Assembly (NCBI GenBank): GCA_963682025.1
Contig: OY821518.1
Coordinates: 150,094,254 to 150,158,253 of the forward strand
Direction of reading: 5' to 3'
Source: Cordilura impudica
Lineage: Eukaryota > Arthropoda > Insecta > Diptera > Scathophagidae
Length of the DNA stretch: 64,000 nucleotides
The notes under the pieces are model-generated. The model was given only the letters and a program-made list of their open reading frames with translations. It did no database searches and had not been told where the DNA came from. Position 1 is the first letter of the stretch, and each line of letters opens with the position of its first letter. Shown here in pieces: positions 1-12,453 of the stretch. The position numbers and the translations under genes are program-made.

Positions 1-3000
1 ATTAAAAATAAAAAATTAAAAATTAAAAATTAAAAATTAAAAATTAAAAATTAAAAATTAAAAATTAAAAATTAAAAAGTAAAAATTAAAAATTAAAAAT
101 TAAAAATTTAAATTAAAAATTAAAAATTAAAAATAAAAAATTAAAAATTAAAAATTAAAAATTAAAAATTAAAAATTAAAAATTTAAAATTAAAAATAAA
201 AATTAAAAATTAAAAATTAATAATTAAAAATTAAAAATTAAAAATTAAAAATTAAAAATTAAAAATTAAAAATTAAAAATTAAAAATTAAAAATTAAAAA
301 TTAAAAATTAAAAATTAAAAATTAAAAATTAAAAATTAAAAATTAAAAATTAAAAATTAAAAATTAAAAATTAAAAATTAAAAATTAAAAATTAAAAATA
401 AAAATTAAAAATTAAAAATTAAAAATTAAAAATTAAAAATTAAAAAATAAAAATTAAAAATTAAAAATTAAAAATTAAAAATTAAAAATTAAAAATTAAA
501 AATTAAAAATTAAAAATTAAAATTTAAAAATTAAAAATTAAAAATTAAAAATTGAAAATTAAAAATTTAAAATTAAAAATTAAAAGTTAAAAATTAAAAA
601 TTAAAAATTAATAATTAAAAATTAAAAATTAAAAATTAAAAATTAAAAATTAATAATTAAAAATTAAAAATTAAAAATTAAAAATGAAAATTTAAAATAA
701 TAATTAAAAATTAAAAATTAAAAATTAAAAATTAAAAATTAAAAATTAAAAACTAAAAACTAAAAATTAAAAATTAAAAATTAAAAATTAAAAATTAAAA
801 ATTAAAAATTAAAAATTAAAAATTAAAAAATAAAAATTAAAAATTAAAAATTAAAAATTAAAAATTTAAAAACTAAAAATTAAAAATTCAAAATTCAAAA
901 TTAAAAATTAGAAATTAAAAATTAAAAATTAAAAATTAAAAATTCAAAATTAAAAATTACAAATTAAAAATTAAAAATTAAAAATTAAAAATTAAAAATA
1001 AAAAATTAAAAATTAAAAATTAAAAATTAAAAATTAAAAATTAAAAATTAAAAATTAAAAATTAAAAATTATAAATTAAAAATTAAAAATTAAAAATTAA
1101 AAATTAAAAATTAAAAATTAAAAATTAAAAATTAAAAATTAAAAATTAAAAATTAAAAAGTAAAAATTAAAAATTAAAAATTAAAAATTAAAAATTAAAA
1201 ATTAAAAATTAAAAATTAAAAATTAAAAATTAATAATTAATAATTAAAAATTAAAAATTAAAAATTAAAAATTTAAATTAAAAATTTAAATTAAAAACTA
1301 AAAATTAAAAATTAAAAATTAAAAATTAAAAATTAAAAATTAGAAATTAAAAATTAAAAATTAAAAATTAAAAATTTAAATTAAAAATTAAAAATTAAAA
1401 ATAAAAAATTAAAAATTAAAAATTAAAAATTAAAAATTAAAAATTAAAAATTAAAAATTAAAAATTAAAAATTAAAAATTAAAAATTAAAAATTAAAAAT
1501 TAAAAATTAAAAATTAAAAATTAAAAATTAAAAATTAAAAATTAAAAATTAAAAATTAAAAATTAAAAATTAAAAATTAAAAATTAAAAATTAAAAATTA
1601 AAAATTAAAAATTAAAAATTAAAAATTAAATATTAAAAATTAAAAATTAAAAATTAAAAATTAAAAATTAAAAATTAAAAATTAAAAATTAAAAATTAAA
1701 AATTAAAAATTAAAAATTAAAAATTAAAAATTAAAAATTAAAAATTAAAAATTAAAAATTAAAAATTAAAAATTAAAAATTAAAAATTAAAAATTAAAAA
1801 TTAAAAATTAAAAATTAAAAATTAAAAATTAAAAATTAAAAATTAAAAATTAAAAATTAAAAATTAAAAATTAAAAATTAAAAATTAAAAATTAAAACTT
1901 AAAAATTAAAAATTAAAAATTAAAAATTAAAAATTAAAAATTAAAAATTAAAAATTAAAAATTAAAAATTAAAAATTAAAAACTAAAAATTAAAAATTAA
2001 AAATTAAAAATTAAAAATTAAAAATTAAAAATTAAAAATTAAAAATTAGAAATTAAAAATTAAAAATTAAAAATTAAAAATTAAAAATTAAAAATTCAAA
2101 ATTCAAAATTCAAAATTCAAAATTCAAAATTCAAAATTCAAAATTCAAAATTCAAAATTCAAAATTCAAAATTCAAAATTCAAAATTCAAAATTCAAAAT
2201 TCAAAATTCAAAATTCAAAATTCAAAATTCAAAATTCAAAATTCAAAATTCAAAATTCAAAATTCAAAATTCAAAATTCAAAATTCAAAATTCAAAATTC
2301 AAAATTCAAAATTCAAAATTCAAAATTCAAAATTCAAAATTAGAAATTAAAAATTAAAAATTAAAAATTAAAAATTACAAATTAAAAATTAAAAATTAAA
2401 AATTTAAATTAAAAATTAAAAATTAAAAATAAAAAATTAAAAATTAAAAATTCAAAATTCAAAATTAAAAATTAGAAATTAAAAATTAAAAATTAAAAAT
2501 TTAAAAATTAAAAATTAAAAATTAAAAATTAAAAATTAAAAATTAAAAATTAAAAATTAAAAATTAAAAATTAAAAATTAAAAATTAAAAATTAAAAATT
2601 AAAAATTAAAAATTAAAAATTAAAAATTAAAAATTAAAAATTAAAAATTAAAAATTAAAAATTAAAAATTAAAAATAAAAAATTAAAAATTAAAAATTAA
2701 AAATTAAAAATTAAAAATTAAAAATTAAAAATTAAAAATTAAAAATTAAAAATTAAAAATTAAAAATTAAAAATTAAAAATTAAAAATAAAAAATAAAAA
2801 ATTAAAAATTAAAAATTAAAAATTAAAAATTAAAAATTAAAAATTCAAAATTCAAAATTAAAAATTAGAAATTAAAAATTAAAAATTAAAAATTAAAAAT
2901 TAAAAATTAAAAATTAAAAATTAAAAATTAAAAATTAAAAATTAAAACTTAGAAATTAGAAATTAGAAATTAAAAATTAAAAATTAAAAATTAAAAATTA

Positions 3001-4215
3001 AAAATTAAAAATTCAAAATTCAAAATTCAAAATTAGAAATTAAAAATTAAAAATTAAAAATTACAAATTAAAAATTACAAATTACAAATTAAAAATTAAA
3101 AATTAAAAATTAAAAATTAAAAATTAAAAATTAAAAATTAAAAATTAAAACTTAAAAATTAAAAATTAAAAATTAAAAATTAAAAATTAAAAATTAAAAA
3201 TTAAAAATTAAAAATTAAAAATTAAAAATTAAAAATTAAAAATTAAAAATTAAAAATTAAAAATTAAAAATTAAAAATTAAAAATTAAAAATTAAAAATT
3301 AAAAATTAAAAATTAAAAATTAAAAATTAAAAATTAAAAATTAAAAATTAAAAATTAAAAATTAAAAATTAAAAATTAAAAATTAAAAATTAAAAATTAA
3401 AAATTAAAAATTAAAAATTAAAAATTAAAAATTAAAAATTAAAAATTTAAATTAAAAATTAAAAATTAAAAATAAAAAATTAAAAATTAAAAATTAAAAA
3501 TTAAAAATTAGAAATTAAAAATTACAAATTACAAATTAAAAATTAAAAATTAAAAATTAAAAATTAAAAATTAAAAATTAAAATTAAAATTAAAATTAAA
3601 AATTTTAAATTTAAAATTTAAAATTTAAAATTTAAAATTTTAAATTTAAAATTTAAAATTTAAAATTTAAAATTTAAAATTTAAAATTTAAAATTAAAAA
3701 TTAAAAGTTAAAAATTAAAAATTAAAAATTAAAAATTAAAAATTAAAAATTAAAAATTAAAAATTAAATATTAAAAATTAAAAATTAAAAATTAAAAATT
3801 AAAAATTAAAAATTAAAAATTAAAAATTAAAAATTAAAAATTAAAAATTAAAAATTAAAAATTAAAAATTAAAAATTAAAAATTAAAAATTAAAAATTAA
3901 AAATTAAAAATTAAAAATTAAAAATTAAAAATTAAAAATTAAAAATTAAAAATTAAAAATTAAAAATTAAAAATTAAAAATTAAAAATTAAAAATTAAAA
4001 ATTAAAAATTAAAAATTAAAAATTAAAAATTAAAAATTAAAAATTAAAAATTAAAAATTAAAAATTAAAAATTAAAAATTAAAAATTAAAAATTAAAAAT
4101 TAAAAATTAAAAATTAAAAATTAAAAATTAAAAATTAAAAATTAAAAATTAAAAATTAAAAATTAAAAATTAAAAATTAAAAATTAAAACTTAAATATTA
4201 AAAATTAAATATTAA
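1..4215. repeat. Heptamer satellite array (AAAAATT)n
   Basis: Almost uninterrupted 7-bp tandem repeat, unit AAAAATT, about 600 copies, starting before the window. Sparse single-base variants occur (AAAAACT, AGAAATT, ACAAATT, AAATAAA). Two internal domains are homogenised for a different unit: 2094-2340 is almost pure ATTCAAA (about 35 copies), and about 3600-3692 is a TTTAAAA variant. The array passes directly at about 4216 into the inverted 5' part of a Helentron-like element. The same array and flank recur in opposite orientation at 24318-25722, so the array belongs to the element and is not independent satellite DNA. No coding potential. Confidence 0.95.
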
Positions 4216-4508
4216 AAGTTTAAATTCCTATATTTGGTTTCTCACCTGTTATTATTATGTATTTTTTTTGTATTAAATGTAATGCAGATAAAAATAATAA
4301 ATACAATTCAGATAAAAATATTTTAAAATTTGCTCATTTTTAATAATAATAATTTTTGGCCATGAATCATTTAAATTTTGGTATTCGGAATTAATGTTTC
4401 AGTATCGGCAAAAGTTTAAAAGTGGTAGCCGTACTCAACATTGGGTGTAATATAGAGTTTAAGACTCAGGTGAAGGGTATCAAAAAATTCGGCACGCTCT
4501 TACTTATT
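4216..4508 (-). mobile_element. Helentron-like element, family A: 5' end, reverse orientation
   Basis: Reverse complement of the family-A 5' region seen at 24318-24620, with extended identity over about 290 bp. It carries the subterminal ACCCTTCACC-type motif near 4480 and the terminal AAGTAAGAG-type end near 4500. Half of the usual hairpin TTCGGCTGTGCCGAA is missing (about 14 bp deleted near 4491-4496). Interior of the element continues leftward as the heptamer array; its 3' end lies outside the window. Assignment to DINE-1/mini-me type non-autonomous Helentrons rests on subterminal inverted repeats, hairpins and GTCY microsatellites in the other copies. Confidence 0.7.
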
Positions 4509-4528
4509 TTATTTTAGTTGGAAATAAG

Positions 4529-5440
4529 TTGTCCCTTGGTTACATCATGAAAGTTTATTTAAAATTTAAGTTAAAATGTAAAAAAAAAGCAAATATAGTG
4601 AAGAATATGTTTAATTTGGGTTTACGTATTCGAAAGATCGGGATAAAACTGAAAACCTCAATTTTTTGTGCTCAAAAGTTTTGTGATGTCCCTCAATGCA
4701 CCCAACTTGTGACCTTTGTTATATGCCACCCAAAACAGACATTTAAGAAGAATATTTATTCTGTCGTCCACTTTTAGCTACCTCAAAACCTCCAGATGTT
4801 TACCAGTTAATTGATGAGTTTTTTTTTTATAGAAAATGGTCTCAATTGGAAGACAAAGTTGATATTTATATGCACAGATGGTGCACCTTCCATGTTAGGA
4901 AAAAACTCTGGTTGTGGAGCTTTGCTCCACATATTTTGGTTATGCACTGCTATCTATATCGCCATGCATTGGCATCACGAACTCTTCCACAAACACTAAA
5001 GTCAGCAAAGAATATTACGGTCCAAGCTGTGAATTTCACTAGATTTTGAGCCTGTGAAGGCTTTTCAAAATATTGTGCCAAGAAGTTGGAGCTTCTCATA
5101 TACGAGTCTTTGCTCGTGTTATAACGGAGATAATAATATTTGTTCGAGAGGGAGAAGATAAACTATACAGAATTTGAAACAAATAATTTTGCGGAGTCTT
5201 GATGAATTTTGGTTCTCGCAAATAGATTCTTATCCAGATTTGGCTAACAAAGCGCTTTCAGCCTTGATACCGTTTGCAAAAGCATACCTCTGTGAATCTG
5301 TATTTTCAACTTTGGTTAATATAAAAATGAAAAATAGAAATCGGTTGAATGCTAGGCATGACATGCGTTTAGCATTCTCCAACACTGCCCCAAGCATTTC
5401 TCACCTTGCTGACGGGAAACAACAACAGTCATCGTATTAG
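4529..5440 (+). pseudogene. Decayed hAT transposase (ZBED5-like)
   Basis: Three adjacent reading-frame fragments resemble the ZBED5/SCAND3-like branch of hAT transposases. Near 4770-4990 the frames give FCRPLLATSKPPDVYQLIDE and then CTDGAPSMLGKNSG, the region around a catalytic Asp of the RNase H-like fold; RHALASRTLPQTLK follows in another frame. At 5174-5440 an 88-codon frame (KQIILRSLDEFWFSQ, then AKAYLCESVFSTL and NIKMKNRNRLNARHDMRLA) matches the C-terminal hAT dimerisation region. Frameshifts, stops and a large internal deletion (most of the middle domain) make it non-functional. No terminal repeats were identified. The family call is from motif recognition by eye. Confidence 0.7.
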
Positions 5441-7292
5441 TGCAGTCCTAGAGATATTATAAAAATATTTTCTTGCAAGTTTATGTAATAACAGAAATAA
5501 AATAATATTATATTCAGTAACATGTTTTAATTATTTCTTAGTTTGTGGATACGCATATGTGAGGTGGGAAAAATAGAATCACTTTTAGGTGAGGTATGAA
5601 TTATGAAAGGTTAAGAACCCCCTGATATATAGTATTGAAAGGATTCGGTTTTGTGAAGAACATACGGGGAAAGTTCGAAATGAAATGTTGCCTCTAAACT
5701 CAGTAAATCCATCTTATGGCGAAGAAGAAACATTATAAAAGTGAATTACACGGACAATATAACTCCATATGTTGTCGAAAAAGTAAAAGTTTAAAAGACT
5801 TTAAAAAAATAATTACTACACAGTGTACATACATAATTTGTTTTGTTTTATGACGGCTAAGGAAGAAATTAACAATTCATGGAATTCTAGTCCATTCATA
5901 ATAAATTACAAAGACTATACAGCCATACTTCTGTGTTAACTTACCAAGAAAATCAAGTATATTCCACTCGTTTATGTCAATTTAATTTCATATATTTTGA
6001 TGAATAATTTTCTAATATATTATATATATATATATATATTTAAATTTATATACATACATATACTTAAACAGAAAAAATGTATCATTATTAATTATTTACA
6101 ACAATTACACAACACATTATAGGAATATTTCTTAGAAATTTGAGTAATATTTTCACTTGATTGTGCGTTCTATTTTTTTTTTTTTTGAAATTATTTCAAT
6201 TTTGTTTTTCAAATTTTCCTATTGAGTAGTTTGCACACAAAATTAACGAACGTATTTACAACTTAATTTTGAGGAGCGCAAACAAGCGCATCCGTTGAAT
6301 TCCGCGTTAACAATAACATTGGACTTGTGGTAAAAGAATCTTAACAATTTATTTAGTCGCACAAACAAGTAAAGAAACATCTGCATGTTGGAAATACATA
6401 CATACTTACAATTAGAATTGCAATTGAAAAGCTTTCACGGGTTTGTTTTGCAGACTAGTCGGCAAGTGTGACTGTGTTTAGTGTCTGTTGTGTAAGTTTT
6501 TTTTTTTAATTTTTTGTTTTAATCTCACTATACCAAAGCAGAGATAAAAAAATCAAAACAAACTCATACAATGATTGTGTTTTTCGTTTTCTAAAAGCTT
6601 TTTTTTTTGGTTGCCCTAAAAGGGATTAGGGACTAACATGTTAGAAAATGTATTGTTAGGAAGGGATGTGCCGAAACAATTTGTATAACATATATACATA
6701 TATTACTCCTACACAAATCTAAGGCTGTTAAGCAGAATATTGTACCATGTTACTTTTTAACTACAAAACAACAATGGTGTTGTTTTTCTAAAATAAGTTC
6801 AGATCTGAAGAAATTAGTAGCTTAATTAAATTAAAACCAAATATGAAAAAAAATATTGTTATTAATTACACTGTATAACAATTTTCGGACTGTTTCAGTG
6901 TAATTAACCACTATATTTTCATGTAGCATAAAACATATTCGCTATTACCAACAAGAACATTTTTGGTTATTAAGGCATACAAATATACACACTTTGCTTT
7001 AATGTGCTATCGAGCGCGAATCGAGCTGCTCAGCCGAGTTAAATAAATAAAACGATCAATACGATCAACACTGAATACACAGTAATACGATTGTTGTAGT
7101 TTCAGTGAGCATAAGCTAGATGTGCGCAGTTTGGCTGATATGGTGCCTACTGGAACAGTCAACTATTTTGGTTTTGTGCGCTGATAGTTGTGTTGTACAT
7201 GTAAATCTAGCCAAAGATGTTCTGTCCATTGCTACACTAATACCATTTAAATTTAAAGTTAACTGATTTTCTGTTTTGACAGTATTTATTTT
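5441..7292. other. Gene-free AT-rich stretch
   Basis: No convincing coding sequence or recognised element. It contains a (TA)n microsatellite at about 6016-6042, several poly-T runs (6170-6185, 6600-6610), and a perfect 12-bp inverted repeat TTAATTACACTG at 6862-6873 and 6896-6907 with a 22-nt loop. A less AT-rich patch at 6985-7230 with AATAAA motifs has the look of retroelement flank, but no LTR partner is in the window. Confidence 0.6.
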
Positions 7293-8455
7293 AACTAGCA
7301 GATTCCAGCCCTCGAAATTCGAGCGCAAATTCTAGGAAATTTTTATTTTTTCATCAAATAAAGACCCTAAAAGTATACTAATCAATTATAGCCAATTCAC
7401 AAATCAACACAAAAAACAAACTCATTGTTATTACAAACACATTAACAAATTTAGTAAACACACACATAGCATTGTATAATTATACCCTATACCACTATGT
7501 GGTTTGGGAATAATGACTTTGTGCTGCTGTTTGTAACAACCAAAAATATTTGACCTAGACCCATCTTTAATTATACCGATCGAATCAGAATCACTTTCTG
7601 AGTTGATTTAACAATGTCCGTCCGTCCGTCCGTCCGTCCGTCTGTGTGTCCATGTAAAGCTTGTAATCAAACTGCAGGTCGCAAATATGAATATATTTTG
7701 ATGAAATTTGGTATATAAGCTTTTATCGGCCATGGGATGAACGCTATTGAAATTGGTGAGAATCGGTCCATGTTCAGACCTAGCCCCCATACAAATTACC
7801 CCTATGAAATCGACATAAATTGCCATAAGATCCAAATTGTCATATAGATCTTACTCAAATTGGGTTTTGTATGCGTTCATTACGTCCATTAATGAGTAGT
7901 CCAAAAATGATCCCTTTGGCCCCATATAGAGCTGCTTCCCGATCTTCACTTAAATCTATTAAAAAACAAAAATATTGACTGATTCTTCTCAGATTTTGTT
8001 TGTATATATTTTTGCAAAATACAAGAGACTTTACCAAACATGATCAGGATCGGTCCATTTTTGGACTTAGTCCCCATATAGATATAGCATCCGATATGAA
8101 CTTTTTCATATCTGCAGCCAAAAAAATTAATAAAAATCAGACTCAAATTTGGTTTTTGCTTATTTTCCATGTCCAGTTAGTTGGGCCTAAGAGATAGGGC
8201 ATGGTATAGGGTATCGTATAGTCGGTCTGGACCGACTATAATTTTCTTACTTGTTTTATGTATGTGTTAGTAGCAATTTTAAATGCAATTTACTCAAAAT
8301 AAAGGAAAAATTTTAAAAATCTGTAAATCTGAAAATCGGCTAAAAAGAAATACCTTTCAAATAATATACGCTTGGTCAAAATCGGATTAACACGGTAGAA
8401 CAAAACATCAGTCACAAGAAATCGCCTAGCCTATTAATATTATCGATTTTTTATA
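7293..8455 (+). repeat. Repeat C, copy 1, split by element B1
   Basis: Sequence 7293-7481 plus 8254-8455 is collinear with the uninterrupted copy at 22191-22562: both begin AACTAGCAGATTCCAG and both contain GAACAAAACATC and the block ending CGCCTAGCCTATTAATATTAT. A third, left-truncated copy lies at 40462-40606. Nature unknown; no coding sequence and no clear terminal repeats. Confidence 0.8.
7482..8253 (-). mobile_element. Helentron-like element, family B, copy 1
   Basis: A 772-bp insertion defined by comparison with the empty copy of repeat C at 22354-22364. Read on the minus strand it starts CAAGTAAGAAAATTATAG, followed by a near-perfect palindrome around TCGGTCCAGACCGA (about 8217-8240), a subterminal ATACCCTATACC-type motif, a (GGAC)n/GTCY microsatellite (plus-strand TCCG repeats at 7615-7640), and an inverted copy of the subterminal motif at the other end (ATACCCTATACCAC at 7482). 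Subterminal inverted repeats, hairpin and microsatellite, with insertion into a run of T and no clear target duplication, fit the DINE-1/mini-me (Helentron-associated) class. Short reading frames within it are not genes. Confidence 0.8.
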
Positions 8456-8860
8456 TATTTTGTTTTCATAAAAGCAATGTGGTAATGAAAACTATATTTT
8501 ATTATCAGTAAAAATTTATTGTATTTCATTATTATATTATGTTTCTTGTTTACAGCAATCAATTCTTCATTAATCAACAAATCTAGTGTTCACAACGTGG
8601 AAGATTTTCTTCCCAAAGAAAATCTGGATCATTAAATGAATTTATTTTTATTTTTATTTTATAAGTATTATATAATACAATTAATGATACTATATAATAA
8701 ATTTTAAAAGAGTACTAGCATCTATGGCCTTCAACTCTGAAGATGATTATCTTAATATTTACTATATACTTATTTACATATATACAAGAGTAATATTTAC
8801 TTATATGAAATATAAAAAATATATATATATATAATTTTGGTTTTTTTTTTTAATATAATA

Positions 8861-11800
8861 TTAAATATGGTTCAATAATTTACATTTTTTTATAAAGTTG
8901 TGGATGTTTGTGATGTTGTTGTGTATAGGAATGGTTAAACATGAGCTGGGAGGAGTTGTGCCAAAAATCTCAAATCTTTCTGTTGAATATAATGGACATT
9001 GATCCAGGATGTGAATTATAGTTTGTTGTTCGTTACATCTGCAACAGATGGGGCTATCTTCTTTTTTAAGTAGATGCTGATGGGTTATTTTAGTATGTCC
9101 CAATCTTAACCTTGTGAAAACACGAAGTTCTTGTCGGGAATTAGATATGGGATAAGTAGCTTTGATACCGTTAGGATTAATAAATTTGTACCTATGGTTG
9201 TAATTCTCCCATAGCTTTGATTTGTTGTCTTCAAGGTGTTTTGATATAAGTTTTCTTAAATCTTTTTCCATATGAGTGGTAAAGGTGTATACTGGTGAAT
9301 GTGCTGCAACGCATGCAGTTTTGTCAGCAGCTTCATTTCCCGTGATGCCAGCATGACCTGGGACCCACATTATGCGTAATTTATTTGGGTATTTTATTAA
9401 AAAATTACGTATGTGTGTTATAGATGGTTCAAAATATTTGGTATTTAAAATTGCTGAGATTGTAGATTTGCTGTCTGTGCATATAACGTAACGTCCTTTT
9501 TGTTTTGAAGAATATTCTGTTGCCAGTTTTATAGCTAGAGCCTCAGCTGTAAATATACTACAATGTGGTTCCAGAAGGCCGTAGATTAACGGTGTGTTAT
9601 TATCGTCGACTATGCCGAAAGAGGTGTATAAACTTGTTTTTGAGCCATCTGTGAATATGAATTTCCAGGTGTTGTAGGTGGAGGAATATCGAATGGAATT
9701 AAACTCTTGCCGATAAATAAGGGGTAAAGTTGACTGCTTGTCATATTTTTGAAGATCAAGTATAAATGAACAGTGTTTTAAATGCCACCACGGTTCATTT
9801 TTCGAGTAAATTTGTATTGGCTCTATTGTTGGAAAAAATTTGTTAACATAAGAAATGGACCTGTGTATCGGTGATTGTTTTCTGCATGAACGTTTAAGAT
9901 TATAGGTATTTTTGATGAGTTGGTGAAGATTGTGGTTGTTACAAATATATAGTTTAGGTATCAGTTTGAAGCCATTTTCATATACTCGCTCGGTAATAGA
10001 TGAGAAGCCTGATTCGACTAGTAAATTTGTAATGTTTGTTGTTGAAAAAGCACCAATTGAGCTTCTGATGGCTGCATGATAGGGAGAATTTAACATTTTT
10101 AAATACTTTTTTGGGCAGTGGCTATAAATTTGTATACCGTAGTCGATCCTGGAAACGATTAGAGCTTTTGTTACATTCAGTAGTGTGTTTGTGTGAACCA
10201 AATTTCTTTTTGATGATAGATATTTGATTATATTCAGCCCAGATGCCAGTTTTTTTCTCAGATTGATGCAATGTTGGCTAAAGTTGAATTTATTTTGTCA
10301 AAAATAATACCCAGTATTTTTAATTGAGAGACATGTTCGATAGTTATATTGTTGTATATCACGGTTGGAGGGCTACAATGATGTTTATTGCATATATGAA
10401 GAATTTTGCATTTACTAAGGGAGAGTGAGGCGCCGGAAGATTTAGACCAATTTTTGATATCGTTGAGAAGATTTGTAAATGCCAATTTGACTCTGGAGTT
10501 GTTATTATTTTTTGAAAAAAATACAGCATCGTCGGCATATAATGAATGGTCAATAATATTGTATCTTGAGGCTATTTTACTAATGACGTTGAATGAGATT
10601 AGAAAAAGTGTAACTGAGAGTGGTGATCCTTGAGGGATGCCGTTAAAGAGAGAAAAATTTTTTGAATAAGTAGAATTGATTCGCACTCTAAACTTACGAT
10701 TTGTTAAAAATGATTTTATTATATTATATATTTTGATTCCTACTTTCCAATTTATTAGTTCTTGCAGCACGATATGAACACCAATGCGATCAAAAGCTCT
10801 CTCAAAATCTGTTGATAGTATGGAAATATGATTCTTATGTGAGAGTCCTTTTTTTTTTTTTGAAGGCGACTTGGTTGGAACTTATGAGATTATTTTTAGA
10901 TGAGTACCAACCGAGCCTTTCAGCAATGATTTTTTCAAATATTTTGCCTATACATGGTAAAAGCGATATTGGTCTGTAGCTGTTAATACTTTCTACCGGT
11001 TTACTGAGTTTTTGTATGGGTAATATAATAGCGTTACGCCAATTTTGAGGATAAATACCAGTATTAAATATATTGTTATATAGGTTGATTATTCTCTTTT
11101 TTAAACAGTTTGGTAAGTTTTTTATCATTGGATACGATATTTTATCATAACCAGGAGTTTTTCCCTTAGCATTTGATAATACTTGTTCAAATTCCAAAAT
11201 GTTGATTTTGTTTTCTAATTGTTTTGCAGATTTTGATAAACGTATGGTGTCATATGAATGGTTAAGTTTTTCTAATTTTTTCGATGCAAAATCTGGGTGG
11301 AATTGGGAGTCGTAAGATAAGTCTGACCAATATTTACCAAAGTTATTTGCAATGTCGATTGATGTTGTAAAAAAGTTTTGATCGAGTTTTATGAATCGAA
11401 CAAGTTAAATTGTTTATTGCCTGTGAGCGTTATAATGTCATTCCAAATTTTTTTGGTGCTAGTATTGGGGTTTATTGCGGCAGTTAATTTTTCGAATGAT
11501 TCTTCTTTGGTTTTTTTAACATTTCTTTTGAAAATAGCATTTGCTCTTTTATATGCAATTAGATTGTCTTGAGTTCTAGAGCGAACGAATATGTGCCACT
11601 TTTTTTGTTTATCTGTTCTTAGTTTTTCTAAAGTTGGGTTCCACCAGGGAACTTGTCGTTTGTGTAAAATGGATGATGTTTGTGGAATGGATGAATTTGC
11701 TGCAAATTTAATGATTTTATGAATCCTTGCTGCCTCAGCATTTATATTGTTTGATGTAACAGAAGCCGCGTTTTGTGTTTCACAATAATTATGAAAGCTT

Positions 11801-12393
11801 GCCCAGTCGGCCTTATCAATTTTAAATTTGTTAATTGGTTTATATTTTTTTGAGTTGGAATCGATGCCAACGGTAAGGGCGATAGGTAGGTGATCGCTGC
11901 CATATAGAGAATTTAGAGTTTTCCATGATATACGAGGGGCAATCTGTGAATTGCAAAAAGACAAATCAACGTTTGTAAATGAGTTATGGGTAGATATATG
12001 TGTGTAACAGAGCCATCATTTAATAATATTAGATTTTTAGAAAAAATTAGGTTTTCCACGAGTTTACCCCTTGGGTTGGTTGTTTGCGATCCCCAGATTG
12101 GACTCTAGGCGTTAAAGTCGCCAAGTAGAAGCGATTTTGGTGTTGCGGAATATAATTTCATGGGGTATATGTTTTTTAACAAGTATACCGATACCTTGCT
12201 TTGACGTTGTTACATTGGGTAAATTATAAAAGTACCCCTCGTACATTCTATGTGTTGTTATATTTGATGTATTTTAAGCAATATCTGTTTCTTGAATTGC
12301 TACAATGTCAGGATTGTAGTCGTGAATAAGAAGAGATAATTCATTGAAATTGTTGTTGTAGCCATTCATATTCCATTGGGTTATTTTGATCAT
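8861..12393 (-). pseudogene. I-clade ORF2: endonuclease-RT-RNase H, frameshifted
   Basis: The likely start is the ATG at 12393, 61 bp after the ORF1 stop; the first residues (MIKITQWNMNGY) match an APE-type endonuclease N-terminus, followed by DYNPDIVAIQET. The endonuclease is interrupted by a stop and a deletion (about 12020-12290). Its C-terminal motif YGSDHLPIAL is in the 11389-11964 frame. The RT finger region (SINSYRPISLLPC) lies in 10835-11197 and the catalytic YADDAVFF with NGIPQGSPLS in 10258-10770. Thumb plus RNase H (FTDGSKTS, AEALAIKLA, CTDSKS, WVPGHAGITGNEAAD) lie in 8861-10201. Frameshifts occur near 11385, in an A-run near 10850, and near 10260. Each domain is well preserved within its frame, so decay is moderate. 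Confidence 0.88.
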
Positions 12394-12453
12394 ATTGATG
12401 TTGAGAGTGAGAAAGAGAGTTTTTTGAGATGGCAGGGATTTATAATAAATTAA

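Noticed and set aside
1..4215. Possible telomere or centromere repeat
   Set aside because: The array runs into a transposon end that recurs with the same array elsewhere in the window, so it is element-borne; no telomere-type sequence is present.
1..4215. CRISPR-like regular repeats
   Set aside because: Head-to-tail heptamers without spacers in a eukaryotic context; no array with unique spacers exists anywhere in the window.
6985..7230. LTR-like or PBS-like sequence (AATAAA motifs, TGGTGCC)
   Set aside because: No second LTR, no TG...CA boundaries and no neighbouring gag or pol sequence.
7608..8197. Several 60-75 codon frames on both strands
   Set aside because: All lie in a non-coding family-B element and recur, differently broken, in its other copies (58403-58898, 60054-60236).
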